64,000 nt of DNA from Verrucomicrobiota bacterium (lineage in GTDB: Bacteria; Verrucomicrobiota; Verrucomicrobiia; Limisphaerales; Fontisphaeraceae): contig JBAXGN010000006.1 in NCBI GenBank assembly GCA_037139415.1, positions 16,512-80,511 on the forward strand. The letters are read 5' to 3'. The position numbers were made by a program, and so were the translations under genes. Numbering within the stretch: the first letter of the stretch is position 1; each line of letters starts with the position of its first letter. Under the pieces are notes generated by a model. The model ran no database searches and was not told the DNA's origin. It saw only the letters and a program-made list of their open reading frames with translations. Positions 34,029-43,223 of this stretch are shown piece by piece.

Positions 34029-35492
34029 TCATTCAACCTCGGAGAGTTTTCGGTACAGGGTGGCCAGGCTGATGCCCAGCAGTCTGGCCGTCTGCTCCTT
34101 GTCTCCGCCTGCGGCCGCCAAGGCACGATTCAGATACGCGCCTTCCTGTTCGCGGATGAAGTCCTTGAGGGTGCCAAGGGCGGTGCCGGTGGCCGGGGAA
34201 TTGGCCCTCGCCGGTTGCTGCTCAGCGGAAGTTTTAAGCGAGGCTCCCGTGGACGGAGCCGCGCCGGGCAGGGTGACGGTTTCCGCCAAATCTGCGGAGC
34301 CGTTGGTTTTGGGGGCCAGCAGTTGCAGCGTTCCCGGCAAATCGGCGACCTGGATGGTCTCCGTTTCGCTCAAGGCGCAGGCGCGCTCGATGGCATTCTC
34401 CAACTCGCGGACGTTTCCGGGCCACGCATACGCGTTGAACGTTTCCATGGTCGTCCGGGTGATCTGAAAGGGGCGTCCGGTGCGGGCGTGGACTTTGTCG
34501 CGCAGAAAATGGCCAACCAGCAAGGGAATATCGTCCATTCGTTCCCGCAGGGAAGGGAGGCGGATGGGGATGACGTTCAGGCGATAATACAAATCCTCGC
34601 GGAACGTGCCGTCCTTAAGCCGTTTTTCCAAGGGCTCGTTGGTGGCCGCGACGACGCGCACATTCACATGCACCGGCATGTTATCCCCCACGCGCCGCAC
34701 TTCCCGCTCCTGCAACACGCGCAACAGGCGGCTTTGCAGCAGCGCGGGCATCGCGCCGATTTCATCCAGAAAGATGGTGCCGCCATCCGCTTCCTGAAAC
34801 AGTCCTTTCTTATCGTTAATGGCCCCGGTAAACGCGCCTTTGCGATGGCCGAACAACTCGGATTCGAGCAGGTTTTCCGGGAGGGCGCTGCAATTGACCG
34901 GCACAAAGGGGGCGAATTGGCGCCGGCTGTTGAAGTGCAGCGCGCGCGCGACCAGTTCTTTGCCCGTGCCGCTTTCCCCCAACAGCAGCACGGTGCTATC
35001 CGTGTCCGCCACGCGCTCCACCATTTTATAAACCTCCTGCATTTTTTGCGCGGTGCCAATGATCTGGCTGAATTGGTAGCGTTTGCGGAGTTGTTTGCGC
35101 AGAAACAGATTCTCGCTGACGACATCGCCATACGAGAGCGCCCGCTGGACGCACAGCTTCAGGTCATCCAGTTTGAATGGTTTTTCCAGGTAGTCGTAGG
35201 CACCCCGTTTCATGGCCTCGACGGCGGTTTCCACCGAGCCAAAACCCGTGATGACAATGACGGTCGCCGGGGGATTCAAGGCGCGGGCTTTTTGGAGAAT
35301 TTCCAGCCCGTGCGCGCGGGTTTTATCGAGATAGAGATCGGTGATGACCAACTCCGGGGACTGAGCTTCAATGGCCTCCATGGCCGCCGGGCCGTTGCTG
35401 AACGGCAATACTTCATGTCCTTCGGCACGAAGCAATTCGGAGACCATCTGCACCATGGTCACTTCGTCGTCCACCAGCAAGACCTTGGCCAT
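34029..35492 (-). CDS. NtrC-family sigma-54 response regulator (PilR-like by context)
   Basis: A 487-residue response regulator. The receiver domain (1-120) has the acidic pair D8-D9, the phosphoacceptor D52 in VITDLYLD and a conserved lysine in EKPF. The AAA+ domain (about 140-380) has Walker [15 protein letters not shown], the sigma-54 contact loop GAFTGA and Walker [13 protein letters not shown] Fis-type HTH closes it ([20 protein letters not shown]). It activates sigma-54 promoters on phosphorylation by an unknown sensor kinase. The pilC gene is 12 bases upstream on the same strand, which suggests control of type IV pilus genes as PilR does, but no pilS is nearby. Confidence 0.88.
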   Translation of the reverse strand: MAKVLLVDDEVTMVQMVSELLRAEGHEVLPFSNGPAAMEAIEAQSPELVITDLYLDKTRAHGLEILQKARALNPPATVIVITGFGSVETAVEAMKRGAYDYLEKPFKLDDLKLCVQRALSYGDVVSENLFLRKQLRKRYQFSQIIGTAQKMQEVYKMVERVADTDSTVLLLGESGTGKELVARALHFNSRRQFAPFVPVNCSALPENLLESELFGHRKGAFTGAINDKKGLFQEADGGTIFLDEIGAMPALLQSRLLRVLQEREVRRVGDNMPVHVNVRVVAATNEPLEKRLKDGTFREDLYYRLNVIPIRLPSLRERMDDIPLLVGHFLRDKVHARTGRPFQITRTTMETFNAYAWPGNVRELENAIERACALSETETIQVADLPGTLQLLAPKTNGSADLAETVTLPGAAPSTGASLKTSAEQQPARANSPATGTALGTLKDFIREQEGAYLNRALAAAGGDKEQTARLLGISLATLYRKLSEVE

Positions 35493-35504
35493 GCGCAGCT
35501 TGTT

Positions 35505-36710
35505 TTAATGATTGATGATGTCGCTCATCTTGAAGATGGGCAAAAACATGCAGATCGCAATGCCGCCGACCACCACGCCCAGGAATACGATGAGCAATGG
35601 TTCAATGAGCGACGTCAGGCCGCCGAGGGTCGTTTCAATCTCTTCATCCAGAAAATCCGCAATGCGCTCCAGCATGGCGTCCACCTTGCCCGTCTGTTCG
35701 CCGGCGGTCATCATGCGGATGATCATCGAGGGGAACAACGGGCTCTTGGCAAACGCGCCCGACATGCTTTCCCCGCGCTCAATATCCGAAGCGGCGGTGC
35801 GAATGGCTTTTTCCATGCCCACATGGCCCACCGTGTTGGAGACGATGTTCAACACTTCCAGGATAGGGACACCGCTACGCACCAGGGAGGCGAGAGTCCG
35901 GGTGAACCGGGCCAGGCAGATTTTATGGGCGATGCTGCCAAAGATGGGCATTTTAATGCGAATCCGGTCCCAAAACTCACGGCCCGGTTTGGTTTTGATA
36001 TAAGCCAACCAACCCCAGGTGGCCGCGCCAAGGATACCAGCAATGATGACAATCCAATTTTTGACAAAATCACTGACCTCGATAAGAAATTCCGTCGGCG
36101 CCGGCAGTTTGGCGTTGAAGCCGGAGTAAATTTCCTTGAATACGGGCACCACCTTGTAGAGCAGAAAGATCACAATCCCGATGGCGACCGTGGTCACCGC
36201 CGTGGGATACATCATGGACGATTTTACCTTTTTTTGCAGGCGGGCCGTATTCTCTTGATACGTGGCCAGCCGGCCGAGAATTTCCGCGAGCAACCCGCCG
36301 CGCTCGCCCGCGCCGACCATGCAGACATAGAGCCGATTGAACGCTTTGGGATGTTTGGAGAGGGCTTCCGAGAAGTTATCGCCGCTTTCCACGCGGGCGG
36401 TGACATCCTTGATCACATCGCGCATGACCTTGTTATTGGTCTGCTCCGCGAGCGCCTGGAGGCACTGCACAATGGCCAAACCGGCATCAATCATCGTCGC
36501 CAACTGCCGGGTGAAGATCACGAGATCCTCCAATTTGACGCTGCCGCCGGCCGTTTTGCCTTTTTTGGCCACCTTTTCCTGGATATTCACCACCAGGAGA
36601 TTGCGGTTCAGCAACGCCGCGACGGCCGCTTGCTCGGTCGAGGCATCAATGCTGCCCTTCATCTCTCTGCTTGATGCCGGATCCCGCGCAATATATGTGT
36701 ATGAAGGCAT
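35505..36710 (-). CDS. pilC: Type IV pilus / type II secretion inner-membrane protein PilC/GspF
   Basis: A 401-residue inner-membrane platform protein. It has two T2SF-type domains with the repeated pattern: LSKHPKAFNRLYVCMVGAGE in the first, and LAKSPLFPSMIIRMMTAGEQ with TGKVDAMLERIADFLDEEIE in the second. Three transmembrane helices are at about 170-190, 220-240 and 375-395 (IEPLLIVFLGVVVGGIAICM). It anchors the assembly ATPase for pseudopilins such as those at 14075 and 58764. It is upstream of the NtrC-type regulator, 12 bases apart, in one operon. Confidence 0.9.
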   Translation of the reverse strand: MPSYTYIARDPASSREMKGSIDASTEQAAVAALLNRNLLVVNIQEKVAKKGKTAGGSVKLEDLVIFTRQLATMIDAGLAIVQCLQALAEQTNNKVMRDVIKDVTARVESGDNFSEALSKHPKAFNRLYVCMVGAGERGGLLAEILGRLATYQENTARLQKKVKSSMMYPTAVTTVAIGIVIFLLYKVVPVFKEIYSGFNAKLPAPTEFLIEVSDFVKNWIVIIAGILGAATWGWLAYIKTKPGREFWDRIRIKMPIFGSIAHKICLARFTRTLASLVRSGVPILEVLNIVSNTVGHVGMEKAIRTAASDIERGESMSGAFAKSPLFPSMIIRMMTAGEQTGKVDAMLERIADFLDEEIETTLGGLTSLIEPLLIVFLGVVVGGIAICMFLPIFKMSDIINH

Positions 36711-36838
36711 AAATATCTAATGCCAGTAGCCTAGCAGTGCTGGTCGCAGTGCGCAAGCCCAATCACGGGCTGAATTTTCCGCCGGCAAAAGCTGGACCGC
36801 TGCCACCATCGGCAGCGCAAAAAAAGCATAAATATGTT

Positions 36839-36867
36839 TTGACAAACCGGGGGCCGGCTTTTAAATT
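36839..36867 (+). promoter_or_regulatory. Sigma-70 promoter of tRNA-Ala
   Basis: A perfect -35 box TTGACA (36839-36844) is followed after 17 bases by TAAATT (36862-36867), placing the transcription start about 6 bases before the tRNA. Confidence 0.75.
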
Positions 36868-36880
36868 TCCCTCTCTGGTT

Positions 36881-36956
36881 GGGGTCGTAGCTCAGTTGGT
36901 AGAGCACCACAATGGCATTGTGGGGGTCACAGGTTCGAATCCTGCCGGCTCCACCA
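36881..36956 (+). tRNA. tRNA-Ala (anticodon GGC)
   Basis: A 76-base cloverleaf with encoded CCA end. The acceptor stem begins GGGGTCG and carries the G3-U70 wobble pair that identifies alanine tRNAs. The D-arm has AGCTCAGTTGGTAGAGC. The anticodon stem CCACA/TGTGG holds the loop ATGGCAT, with anticodon GGC reading GCC and GCU codons. The T-loop GGTTCGAATCC is standard. It has its own promoter at 36839 and terminator at 36990. Confidence 0.97.
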
Positions 36957-36989
36957 ATCAATTTTCGACGGCTTTTTGGACTAACGTCA

Positions 36990-37037
36990 CCCAAGGTCGC
37001 CCCTGTTTACAGGGTGAGGCTTTGGGTTTATCTTTTT
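36990..37037 (+). terminator. Intrinsic terminator of tRNA-Ala
   Basis: CCCAAGGTC... and ...GGCTTTGGG form an extended imperfect stem enclosing CCCTG-TTTA-CAGGG, followed by the T-rich run TTTATCTTTTT. It lies 34 bases after the tRNA. Confidence 0.8.
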
Positions 37038-37224
37038 AGGCAGGTCGAACATTGGCAAGGCTGGATATGGATACTATTTCGATTAGCGCGTCCGATTGGG
37101 GCGCAGGCAGGATGCGCGGCATGGTGCCGCAACCAATGTTGGCTCACGCAGTTTCGGTGTTGGTGAGCCGGGTGAGTGTCCACGCCAACACGCAGGCAGA
37201 CCATGGGGCGAGTATTTACAATTG

Positions 37225-37719
37225 ATGCAAACCATTCTTCCAACCTCCTCCCCTACTTTGGCTGATTTTTCCAGCCCCCGCTTGATGCTTTCGGATTTGC
37301 GGGCGACGGATTCCAGCTCGGCGATTGGCGCGCTGGCCCAAGTGCTGGCGGGCGAGGGGTGCGTGCCTGAGGCCGCCGCGTTTACCGAGGCGGTGATGAA
37401 GCGCGAGACGGTTTGCAGTACGGTTTTTCCACCTTGTTGGGCGTTGCCCCATGCGCGAATCAAGGCGATTTCACGGGTCACCCTGGCGCTGGGCCGGTTG
37501 CAAAAACCGATCAAGTGGGGGGCCGAGGACCTGCCGGTGCGCCTGATCTTTCTGTTTGCGGTGCCGGAAAATGACACCGTGACCTACATGTCCATCATTT
37601 CCGCGTTGGCGCGACTCAATGCGGACGCGCGCGCCACCGAATCCTTGCTCAACGCGGCGGACCCATTGGCCGTGCTCGCCCAGGTTCCGCTGCGGAGACC
37701 CCGGCCCAGCCGGTCCTGA
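37225..37719 (+). CDS. PTS IIA-like protein, PtsN type
   Basis: A 164-residue protein starting at the ATG at 37225 (MQTILPTSSPTLADFSSPRL). It has the IIA(Fru/Ntr) fold pattern: AIGALAQVLAGEG, FTEAVMKRETVCSTVFPP and the phosphorylated-histidine site WALPHARI (H76). IIA-Ntr proteins take a phosphate from HPr-like proteins and regulate nitrogen and potassium metabolism rather than moving sugar. The C-terminus (VLAQVPLRRPRPSRS) is slightly longer than usual. The SulP transporter gene starts 17 bases after its stop, so it may be regulated with or by this protein. In some bacteria, IIA domains are fused to transporters of this kind. Confidence 0.75.
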   Translation: MQTILPTSSPTLADFSSPRLMLSDLRATDSSSAIGALAQVLAGEGCVPEAAAFTEAVMKRETVCSTVFPPCWALPHARIKAISRVTLALGRLQKPIKWGAEDLPVRLIFLFAVPENDTVTYMSIISALARLNADARATESLLNAADPLAVLAQVPLRRPRPSRS

Positions 37720-37735
37720 CCGTTTTATACTCTCT

Positions 37736-39589
37736 ATGAAGTTCGACATCGCCTTTCGTCCCAAACTGGTAGATACCATCAAAGGGTATTCTTCCAAGGA
37801 TTTCGTCCCTGACCTGATTGCCGGCTTGACGGTTGGCATCGTTGCCCTGCCGCTGGCCATGGCGTTCGCCATCGCCTCGGGAGTCAAACCGGAAGCGGGT
37901 ATTTTCACCGCCGTCATCGCTGGTTTTCTGATTTCCGCGCTGGGCGGCTCCAAAGTCTGCATCGGTGGTCCCACCGGCGCATTCATCGTGATTCTGTACG
38001 GGATTGGCATTAAATACGGTCTGGATAACCTGCTGATCTGCACGATGATGGCCGGCCTGCTGTTATTTGCGATGGGGTTGTCCGGCATGGGCACCATGAT
38101 CAAGTACATTCCCTATCCGGTGACGATGGGGTTCACCAGCGGCATCGCGGTGCTCATTTTTTCCACGCAGATCAAGGATTTCTTTGGCTTGCAGGTGGAA
38201 AAAGTGCCTTCGGAATTTTTTGAGAAGATGGCGGTGTTGTATAAACATGTTGGCACGATGGATGTGACCACGTGCGCGCTGGCGGCGCTCTCGCTGCTCA
38301 TTATTCTCGCCTGGCCCAAAGCCTGGCAGCGCCGCGTGCCGGGTTCCATTGTTGCCCTGGTGTTGGGCACCGCGGCCGTGGCGCTGGTGAATCTGCCTGT
38401 GGAAACCATCGGCAGCCGCTTCGGCGGCATTCCCCAGGGGTTGCCTAAACCCCATTTTCCGGAACTTGCCTGGGCCAACATTCAAAACCTGTTTGCGCCG
38501 GCTTTGACCATTGCCTTGCTGGCGGCCATTGAATCCCTGCTCTGCGCGGTGGTGGCGGATGGCATGATTGACGACCGCCACGATTCCAATCAGGAACTTA
38601 TGGCCCAGGGGATCGCCAACATCATCACCCCGCTGTTTGGCGGCATTGCCGCCACCGGCGCCATCGCCCGCACCGCGACGAATGTCAAGAGCGGCGCCCG
38701 CACGCCCGTGGCCGGCATCATTCACGCGGGGACCTTGCTGGCCATCATTCTTGTGGCTGCGCCGCTGGCCAAATACATACCCCTGGCGGTCTTGAGCGCG
38801 GTGTTGGTGAATGTGGCGCTGCACATGGGCGAATGGCACAATTTTGGGCGTCTGCCCAAGTGGCCGCGCTCGGATGCCCTGGTGTTTCTCAGCGCCTTTG
38901 TGCTCACGGTCATTGTGGATCTGACCGTCGCGGTCGAAATCGGCATGGTGCTGGCGGCGCTGTTGTTCATCAAGCGCTCCTCGGAAACGACGCAGATCAC
39001 CGCCGTGGACGAAACCACGGAAACCGAGGGTTCGCAGCATTCCCTCGTTGGCAAGGAAATTCCCAAAGGGGTGATGATTTACCGCATCTTTGGCGCGTTC
39101 TTTTTTGGGGCGGCGGATAAGTTGGAAAGCGCGCTCAAGCGCCTCAAGGAGGAGCCCGAGGTGTTGATTCTGCGCATGCGCAAGGTGGTGGCCATGGATG
39201 CCACGGGGTTGAACGCGCTCGAGGATTTGTACGAGCGATTACGTAAAAAAGGCAAACACATCATTATTAATGCGCCTCATACCCAACCCTTGATGGTTAT
39301 GGAAAAAGCCGGGTTCATTGAGCGGTTGGGACCGGAAAACGTCTGTCCCGATGTGGATACCTCGTTGGCGCGCGCGCGTGAAATTCTGGGCTTGCCTCCG
39401 GTGGTGGTGCCGCCCGATCCGTTGCACAAGGAAAAACAAAATCTGGAAGCGGTGCGGGCGGAGTTAGCCTCGGCCTTGAAGCGGGTGGATGGGGTCCTGG
39501 AATCGCCCTCGCTGAATCGCTCCCTGGGTGAGCTGCCCGCCCGCGACAGCTCGGCGTCGGCAGATGGTTCCAGCCCCGTGCCAAAGTAA
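37736..39589 (+). CDS. SulP-family anion transporter with STAS domain
   Basis: A 617-residue membrane protein starting at the ATG at 37736 (MKFDIAFRPKLVDTIKGYSS). The membrane domain contains the SLC26/SulP hallmark near DLIAGLTVGIVALPLAMAFA and GGPTGAFIVILYGI, with about twelve to fourteen helices and a conserved region GGIAATGAIARTATNVKSGA. A C-terminal STAS domain (about 445-545, FGAADKLESALKRLKEEPEV; MDATGLNALEDLYERL) follows, then a low-complexity tail of about 70 residues. Substrates of this family include sulfate, bicarbonate and dicarboxylates; which one applies here cannot be told. It is in line with the PtsN-like gene. Confidence 0.88.
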   Translation: MKFDIAFRPKLVDTIKGYSSKDFVPDLIAGLTVGIVALPLAMAFAIASGVKPEAGIFTAVIAGFLISALGGSKVCIGGPTGAFIVILYGIGIKYGLDNLLICTMMAGLLLFAMGLSGMGTMIKYIPYPVTMGFTSGIAVLIFSTQIKDFFGLQVEKVPSEFFEKMAVLYKHVGTMDVTTCALAALSLLIILAWPKAWQRRVPGSIVALVLGTAAVALVNLPVETIGSRFGGIPQGLPKPHFPELAWANIQNLFAPALTIALLAAIESLLCAVVADGMIDDRHDSNQELMAQGIANIITPLFGGIAATGAIARTATNVKSGARTPVAGIIHAGTLLAIILVAAPLAKYIPLAVLSAVLVNVALHMGEWHNFGRLPKWPRSDALVFLSAFVLTVIVDLTVAVEIGMVLAALLFIKRSSETTQITAVDETTETEGSQHSLVGKEIPKGVMIYRIFGAFFFGAADKLESALKRLKEEPEVLILRMRKVVAMDATGLNALEDLYERLRKKGKHIIINAPHTQPLMVMEKAGFIERLGPENVCPDVDTSLARAREILGLPPVVVPPDPLHKEKQNLEAVRAELASALKRVDGVLESPSLNRSLGELPARDSSASADGSSPVPK

Positions 39590-39605
39590 ATTGCGGATTG
39601 TGAAA

Positions 39606-41249
39606 TCAGGGGCCGGCTTTTTTATAAACGCGGAACACGGTCCGGTTCAGGCGTTGCTGCTCCCAGATCAGCTTCCACGGACCTGCTGGCAGCAGGGCTG
39701 GATCAAGCCGGCTCGCGTAATTGACTTGGAGAAAGAAGAAGGCGCAATTGCCAATGTCATTCTTTTTGACTTCCACCCGCCGGGTTTTAATCCCGGCATA
39801 ATAATGGAGCATGGCGCGTTCCGTGTCATCGATTCCACGGCTGGCCACCAGGCTGCCGGCCGGCAAGATTTCCCGCAAGGGACTGAATAGGCCGCGGTAA
39901 CTATTCCGGGCGTTTTGCATGGGCAGAAACAAGGTCATAAGCAGGAGGTACGCGCCGATTGCCCCTGCCGTATAGTTCAGGACCAGCGCCAGCGTATCGG
40001 TGCGGTCCGTCTGCCAGAAGCGCCACGCCAGCAGGAGGGTGGCGAACAGGGCAAGCGCGAATGGGATTGCATGGAAGGCAGGTTGGTACGCGTTGAACCC
40101 GGCGTACACGTTGGCCCATAGCGGGGCGGGGACCTGCCACAATTCGGCCAGCCAGCCCCCCCAAAGCGCGACGAAGACCACACCGAAAAACACGGTAAGC
40201 AGGAGGTGCGCCCGGCGAATCCAAGTTTCTGGAATGAAGTCGAAGGCCTTGGCCCCGGCGAGTGCCAGCAGCAGAACGATGGGCTGGGCGTACAGCAGGC
40301 GCGCGTCACTGGCCATGGATAGGACGCCCAGAATGACCACCAAGGGTAATAGGGTCAGTTGCAGATCCACGCGTTGCCAGATTTCCCGGCGCCCACGCCA
40401 CCACGTCCAGAGCGCGAACGGGAGTGCGGGCAGCGTGAAATTCGGCAGGTTTCGCAGATAGAAAAACGATTCATTCGGCGGCCCCAGGTGGCCGGTGCCG
40501 CTTTTGACTCCCAGGAAACGTCCGAAATTATTCACCCAGAACCATTGGTGAAACAGTTCGGGGGAACGGGCGTAAAGCAGGGTTGGCCAGAGGATCACCC
40601 ACGGCAACGCTGCCAGGGCCATGCCCGCGAGCAGGCGCAGGTAATTGCGCGTGCGCCAGGTGCGAAACAACACCGGTAGCAGCAGGGTGGAGGCCCCGAT
40701 CAATCCCGGACCGATCAGGCCTTTGGCCATCAGCGCAACCCCAACTCCGGTTCCCGCCACGATCCCGCCCAGCCAGGGCCGTCGCTGGCTGAGCGCCAGT
40801 CCGCAAAACCCCAGGGCAAACCCGCTGAGCAGCGCCATATCCGTGATCAGCATGTGAAAATTGTGCAGGGTGGCGCCATTGCCGATCAGCAGCAGCGCCG
40901 CCAGCCAGGCTTTGCCGGGGCCATACAACTCCCGTGCCGCCACCAGCAGTGCCACCAAGGTGATGGCGTGAAAGAACAACAACGCCAGGCGCGCCCCTTC
41001 GTGGAGCGCGAGCAACGGGGAGAAAACTTTGGCGGTGAGCGCTGCCAGGGCGTAAAGCAGCGGCGGTTTCTCCATGAACGGTTCCCCCGCCAGGGTCGGC
41101 ACCACCACATCCCCGCTTTCCACGATCGAGAGCACCATGCCAAAGCTATAGGTTTCATCCGGCTTCCACGGGTCACGGCCAATCGTGCCTGGAAAAATCC
41201 AGGCCGCCAGCAGCAGGCTGAGGAGCCCCAAGTTCAACCAATTTCGCAT
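39606..41249 (-). CDS. GT39/ArnT-like membrane glycosyltransferase
   Basis: A 547-residue protein with about eleven transmembrane helices. The first periplasmic loop contains the acidic site GRDPWKPDETYSFGM, followed by GEPFMEKPPLLYALAALTAK. This matches the GT-C fold (PMT/ArnT) in which the acidic residues in the first loop act with a polyprenyl-phosphate sugar. It should transfer a sugar to lipid A, protein or another envelope molecule. The C-terminal periplasmic part ends in a Lys/Arg-rich tail. It is convergent with the SulP gene and stands at the left border of the defence-type island. The substrate is unknown. Confidence 0.85.
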   Translation of the reverse strand: MRNWLNLGLLSLLLAAWIFPGTIGRDPWKPDETYSFGMVLSIVESGDVVVPTLAGEPFMEKPPLLYALAALTAKVFSPLLALHEGARLALLFFHAITLVALLVAARELYGPGKAWLAALLLIGNGATLHNFHMLITDMALLSGFALGFCGLALSQRRPWLGGIVAGTGVGVALMAKGLIGPGLIGASTLLLPVLFRTWRTRNYLRLLAGMALAALPWVILWPTLLYARSPELFHQWFWVNNFGRFLGVKSGTGHLGPPNESFFYLRNLPNFTLPALPFALWTWWRGRREIWQRVDLQLTLLPLVVILGVLSMASDARLLYAQPIVLLLALAGAKAFDFIPETWIRRAHLLLTVFFGVVFVALWGGWLAELWQVPAPLWANVYAGFNAYQPAFHAIPFALALFATLLLAWRFWQTDRTDTLALVLNYTAGAIGAYLLLMTLFLPMQNARNSYRGLFSPLREILPAGSLVASRGIDDTERAMLHYYAGIKTRRVEVKKNDIGNCAFFFLQVNYASRLDPALLPAGPWKLIWEQQRLNRTVFRVYKKAGP

Positions 41250-41862
41250 GGCTTCAGTCTGGCAAAATCAGGGTTAAGTCGCCAATAAAAAAAGTCGAGC
41301 GCCCCCGCTAGCGCAGGGCTGCATCCAGCTCGGTTTGGTTCGAGCTGGAAGCGGCGGCTCGGATGTTCCCAGTGCCGCGGAATCACCCGGAATAAAGTAA
41401 AGCGATTAAGTTGATTCCCTCAGCCGGATAATGAAAATCCTCTCCCCGAGGGAGAGTAGCACTGTTGGGTATTGCACAACGGTCATTCAAGGTCTTATTT
41501 ACTCAAAAATCGAACATCAAGTCCAGTGCTTAAATCGTTGTATTGGAATAGTATTCGCAATAACCGATGCATGTGTTAGAGTATCCAGGAGAATTATACG
41601 CACATCCATTAACACTGATCCACAGGAAATATTCACTGGGTTTTGCACAAACCATTGCAATGATCAAGCAAACTCAATTTCACACATTACTTTCTCCGTG
41701 TATTCCTTGGTTAGTCCTTTTGGTTCCAGTTCTACCGGGCTGGATTTCTTGCGCCTGGTCGGTATTCGATTTTTGGACTTTGGATTCGATCCTTACTCAC
41801 AACTCTGCTTCCTCCTCACCTGTCATTGACACTCCATCTGCCGCCAGCTACTTTTTCCACCT
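41250..41862. other. Left border of the defence-type island, 613 bp
   Basis: No gene is supported. A 9-bp inverted repeat TCCAGCTCG/CGAGCTGGA (41324-41349, 8-base loop) and a 7-bp hairpin CTCTCCC/GGGAGAG (41440-41456, CGA loop) lie near the GT39 gene. From about 41460 the DNA becomes AT-rich and a 132-codon frame at 41431 has no ribosome-binding site or known product. The composition change suggests that the island begins near 41.45 kb. Confidence 0.55.
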
Positions 41863-42518
41863 ATGAGCGTCCAATTGAACCGTGAGGAGCAGAGCCTTCG
41901 CGCCGAAATCGAGGTTCGCGTTGAAAAAGCCCGGCAAGCTTTTGCCAAGTCGCATATCAGTGATGAAGTAGCGTTGTGGATTTCGGAGGCCGGTAAAAAA
42001 GCCCATCGCCTGCACCTGATGCTAAAAAACGTGGTTTGGAGCCCAAGCACCACGCTTACATGATCAAGAACCGGGGTATGCAGCCGGACAATCCCGATTA
42101 TTACCAGCACTTCCACCCGCTGGAGGATTTGCTCAAGTTTTTGGAAGATCCATCAGCCAATGACGATCCGGTTGACCAAACCATTGGCGGATCTTTCACC
42201 TTCCGCGTTTACTCCCGACGCTGGAAACGCGAAGACCAATATAGAATCAAGCGTACTGCCGACGGCTGGGAAGTCGCCCATATCGCCATCAATGGTCCGT
42301 GCGACAAGGGAGGCAAACCCTTTCTTTTCCGGAATTTTGATCAAGATTCCATTCAGTATCCTGCTGGTCTCGCCGGCTGGCTTGAGTGGCTCTGGACGCG
42401 GGCGTCCGAAGATGGCCTTTCCAAAGACGCCGTGCAACAGGCCATTAATCAACTCGCCGCCTGGGTGTCCGCCACTGAAAAAGGCTCTCCACAAGGAGGC
42501 GTCTGGAAAGGATATTGA
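41863..42518 (+). CDS. Small soluble protein read through a -1 frameshift (or broken gene)
   Basis: Two frames join into one sensible protein of about 218 residues. The first (41863-42063, MSVQLNREEQSLRAEIEVRV) is a charged helical domain. At codon 54-56 it meets CTA AAA AAC, a canonical A_AAA_AAC slippery heptamer. In the -1 frame the protein continues without interruption: RGLEPKHHAYMIKNRGMQPD, then FTFRVYSRRWKREDQYRIKR and a C-terminal helical part ending NQLAAWVSATEKGSPQGGVW. That C-terminal domain recalls small proteins often found in integron cassettes. The second frame has no good start of its own (TTG at 42036). Its stop overlaps the start of the cyclase-like gene, so it is the first gene of a three-gene unit. 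There is no signal peptide or transmembrane helix; function is unknown. Confidence 0.55.
42024..42054 (+). other. Candidate -1 frameshift site
   Basis: A_AAA_AAC (42024-42030) lies in frame for canonical -1 slippage. The bases directly after it can form a hairpin: CGTGGTTTGG (42030-42039) pairs with CCAA (42043-42046) and ACCACG (42049-42054) around an AGC loop, with a GC bulge. The stem starts with no spacer, unlike the usual 5-9 bases, so its role is uncertain. Confidence 0.4.
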
Positions 42519-43207
42519 TGCGACCAGCTTCAAAATACGGCGTTGTCACCTTCCTCGACGTGCTTGGGTGGAAGGGTGTTTACGACCGCCACCCCGATGC
42601 TATTGACAGCCTCGCCCGCCTCATTGAAGGGGTCCACGCCCGCGCCACCGAAAAACAGCGCGGGCGCATACTAGGTGAAGTCCTGGTGAAAAGCATTTCC
42701 GACACCATAGCCATGTTCACCTTCTGCTCGGACACCGAAATTTTGACAACCATTGAGGTCCATGGCGAACTTTGCCAGTGGCTCATTCCGGAGTCCATCG
42801 AAGCGGAAATCCCTGTACGTGGGGCTACTGCCTACGGCGAATTTGAGATTCGCGACAACATTTTCGTGGGTAAAGCCGTGGATGAAGCGGCAGCATGGCA
42901 TGAGCAAGCTGACTGGATTGGCGTCCATCTCCCCCCGCCTGCTGAATACGTTTTCAGTCCCCAAAATCCTTCTGCGGCTTGGCTGCACTACAATCCTCCA
43001 AACAAAAACCGGCTTGCTTGGACGTCCCATTGCGTGAATTGGACAGCAGGTTGGCTAAATCGAGATCAGAAAGTAGCCCAAATAAAAGCCAAATTTCGTC
43101 GTCTAGGCCCCATCGTTCCAGACATCGCTGCCAAATTCGCCAACACCCTTTCCTTTATTGCTGCTATGTCCGCCCCCAATCTGATCACGCAGCAGAGGAG
43201 AGGCTAA
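42518..43207 (+). CDS. Divergent class III nucleotidyl-cyclase-like protein
   Basis: A 229-residue protein. The N-terminal part follows the layout of class III cyclase homology domains: FLDVLGWKGVY with a first metal-binding-type aspartate (D14), KSISDTIAMF with a second (D62), and then VRGATAYGEFEI (100-111), comparable to the R-x-G-x-x-x-G strand of active cyclases, followed by DNIFVGKAVDEAAAWHE. The exact base-selecting residues cannot be assigned. It could make a cyclic or linear nucleotide signal, or be an inactive nucleotide sensor. It begins with the ATG at 42518 overlapping the previous stop and ends 16 bases before the SIR2-TPR gene, so the three genes form one transcript. A role in defence signalling is inference from context. 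Confidence 0.55.
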   Translation: MRPASKYGVVTFLDVLGWKGVYDRHPDAIDSLARLIEGVHARATEKQRGRILGEVLVKSISDTIAMFTFCSDTEILTTIEVHGELCQWLIPESIEAEIPVRGATAYGEFEIRDNIFVGKAVDEAAAWHEQADWIGVHLPPPAEYVFSPQNPSAAWLHYNPPNKNRLAWTSHCVNWTAGWLNRDQKVAQIKAKFRRLGPIVPDIAAKFANTLSFIAAMSAPNLITQQRRG

Positions 43208-43223
43208 GGTCCTATTTCTTGTT

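Noticed and set aside
33996..36674. A very long antisense open frame (892 codons) on the plus strand.
   Set aside because: It lies opposite the NtrC-type and pilC genes, has no conserved motif and has the composition of a shadow of high-GC coding DNA.
36881..36956. tRNA-Ala as an integration site for the defence-type island.
   Set aside because: The island is 5 kb away, and neither a direct repeat of the tRNA 3' end nor an integrase lies next to it.
41431..41829. A 132-codon frame before the defence unit.
   Set aside because: AT-rich, no ribosome-binding site, no protein-like features; treated as border DNA.
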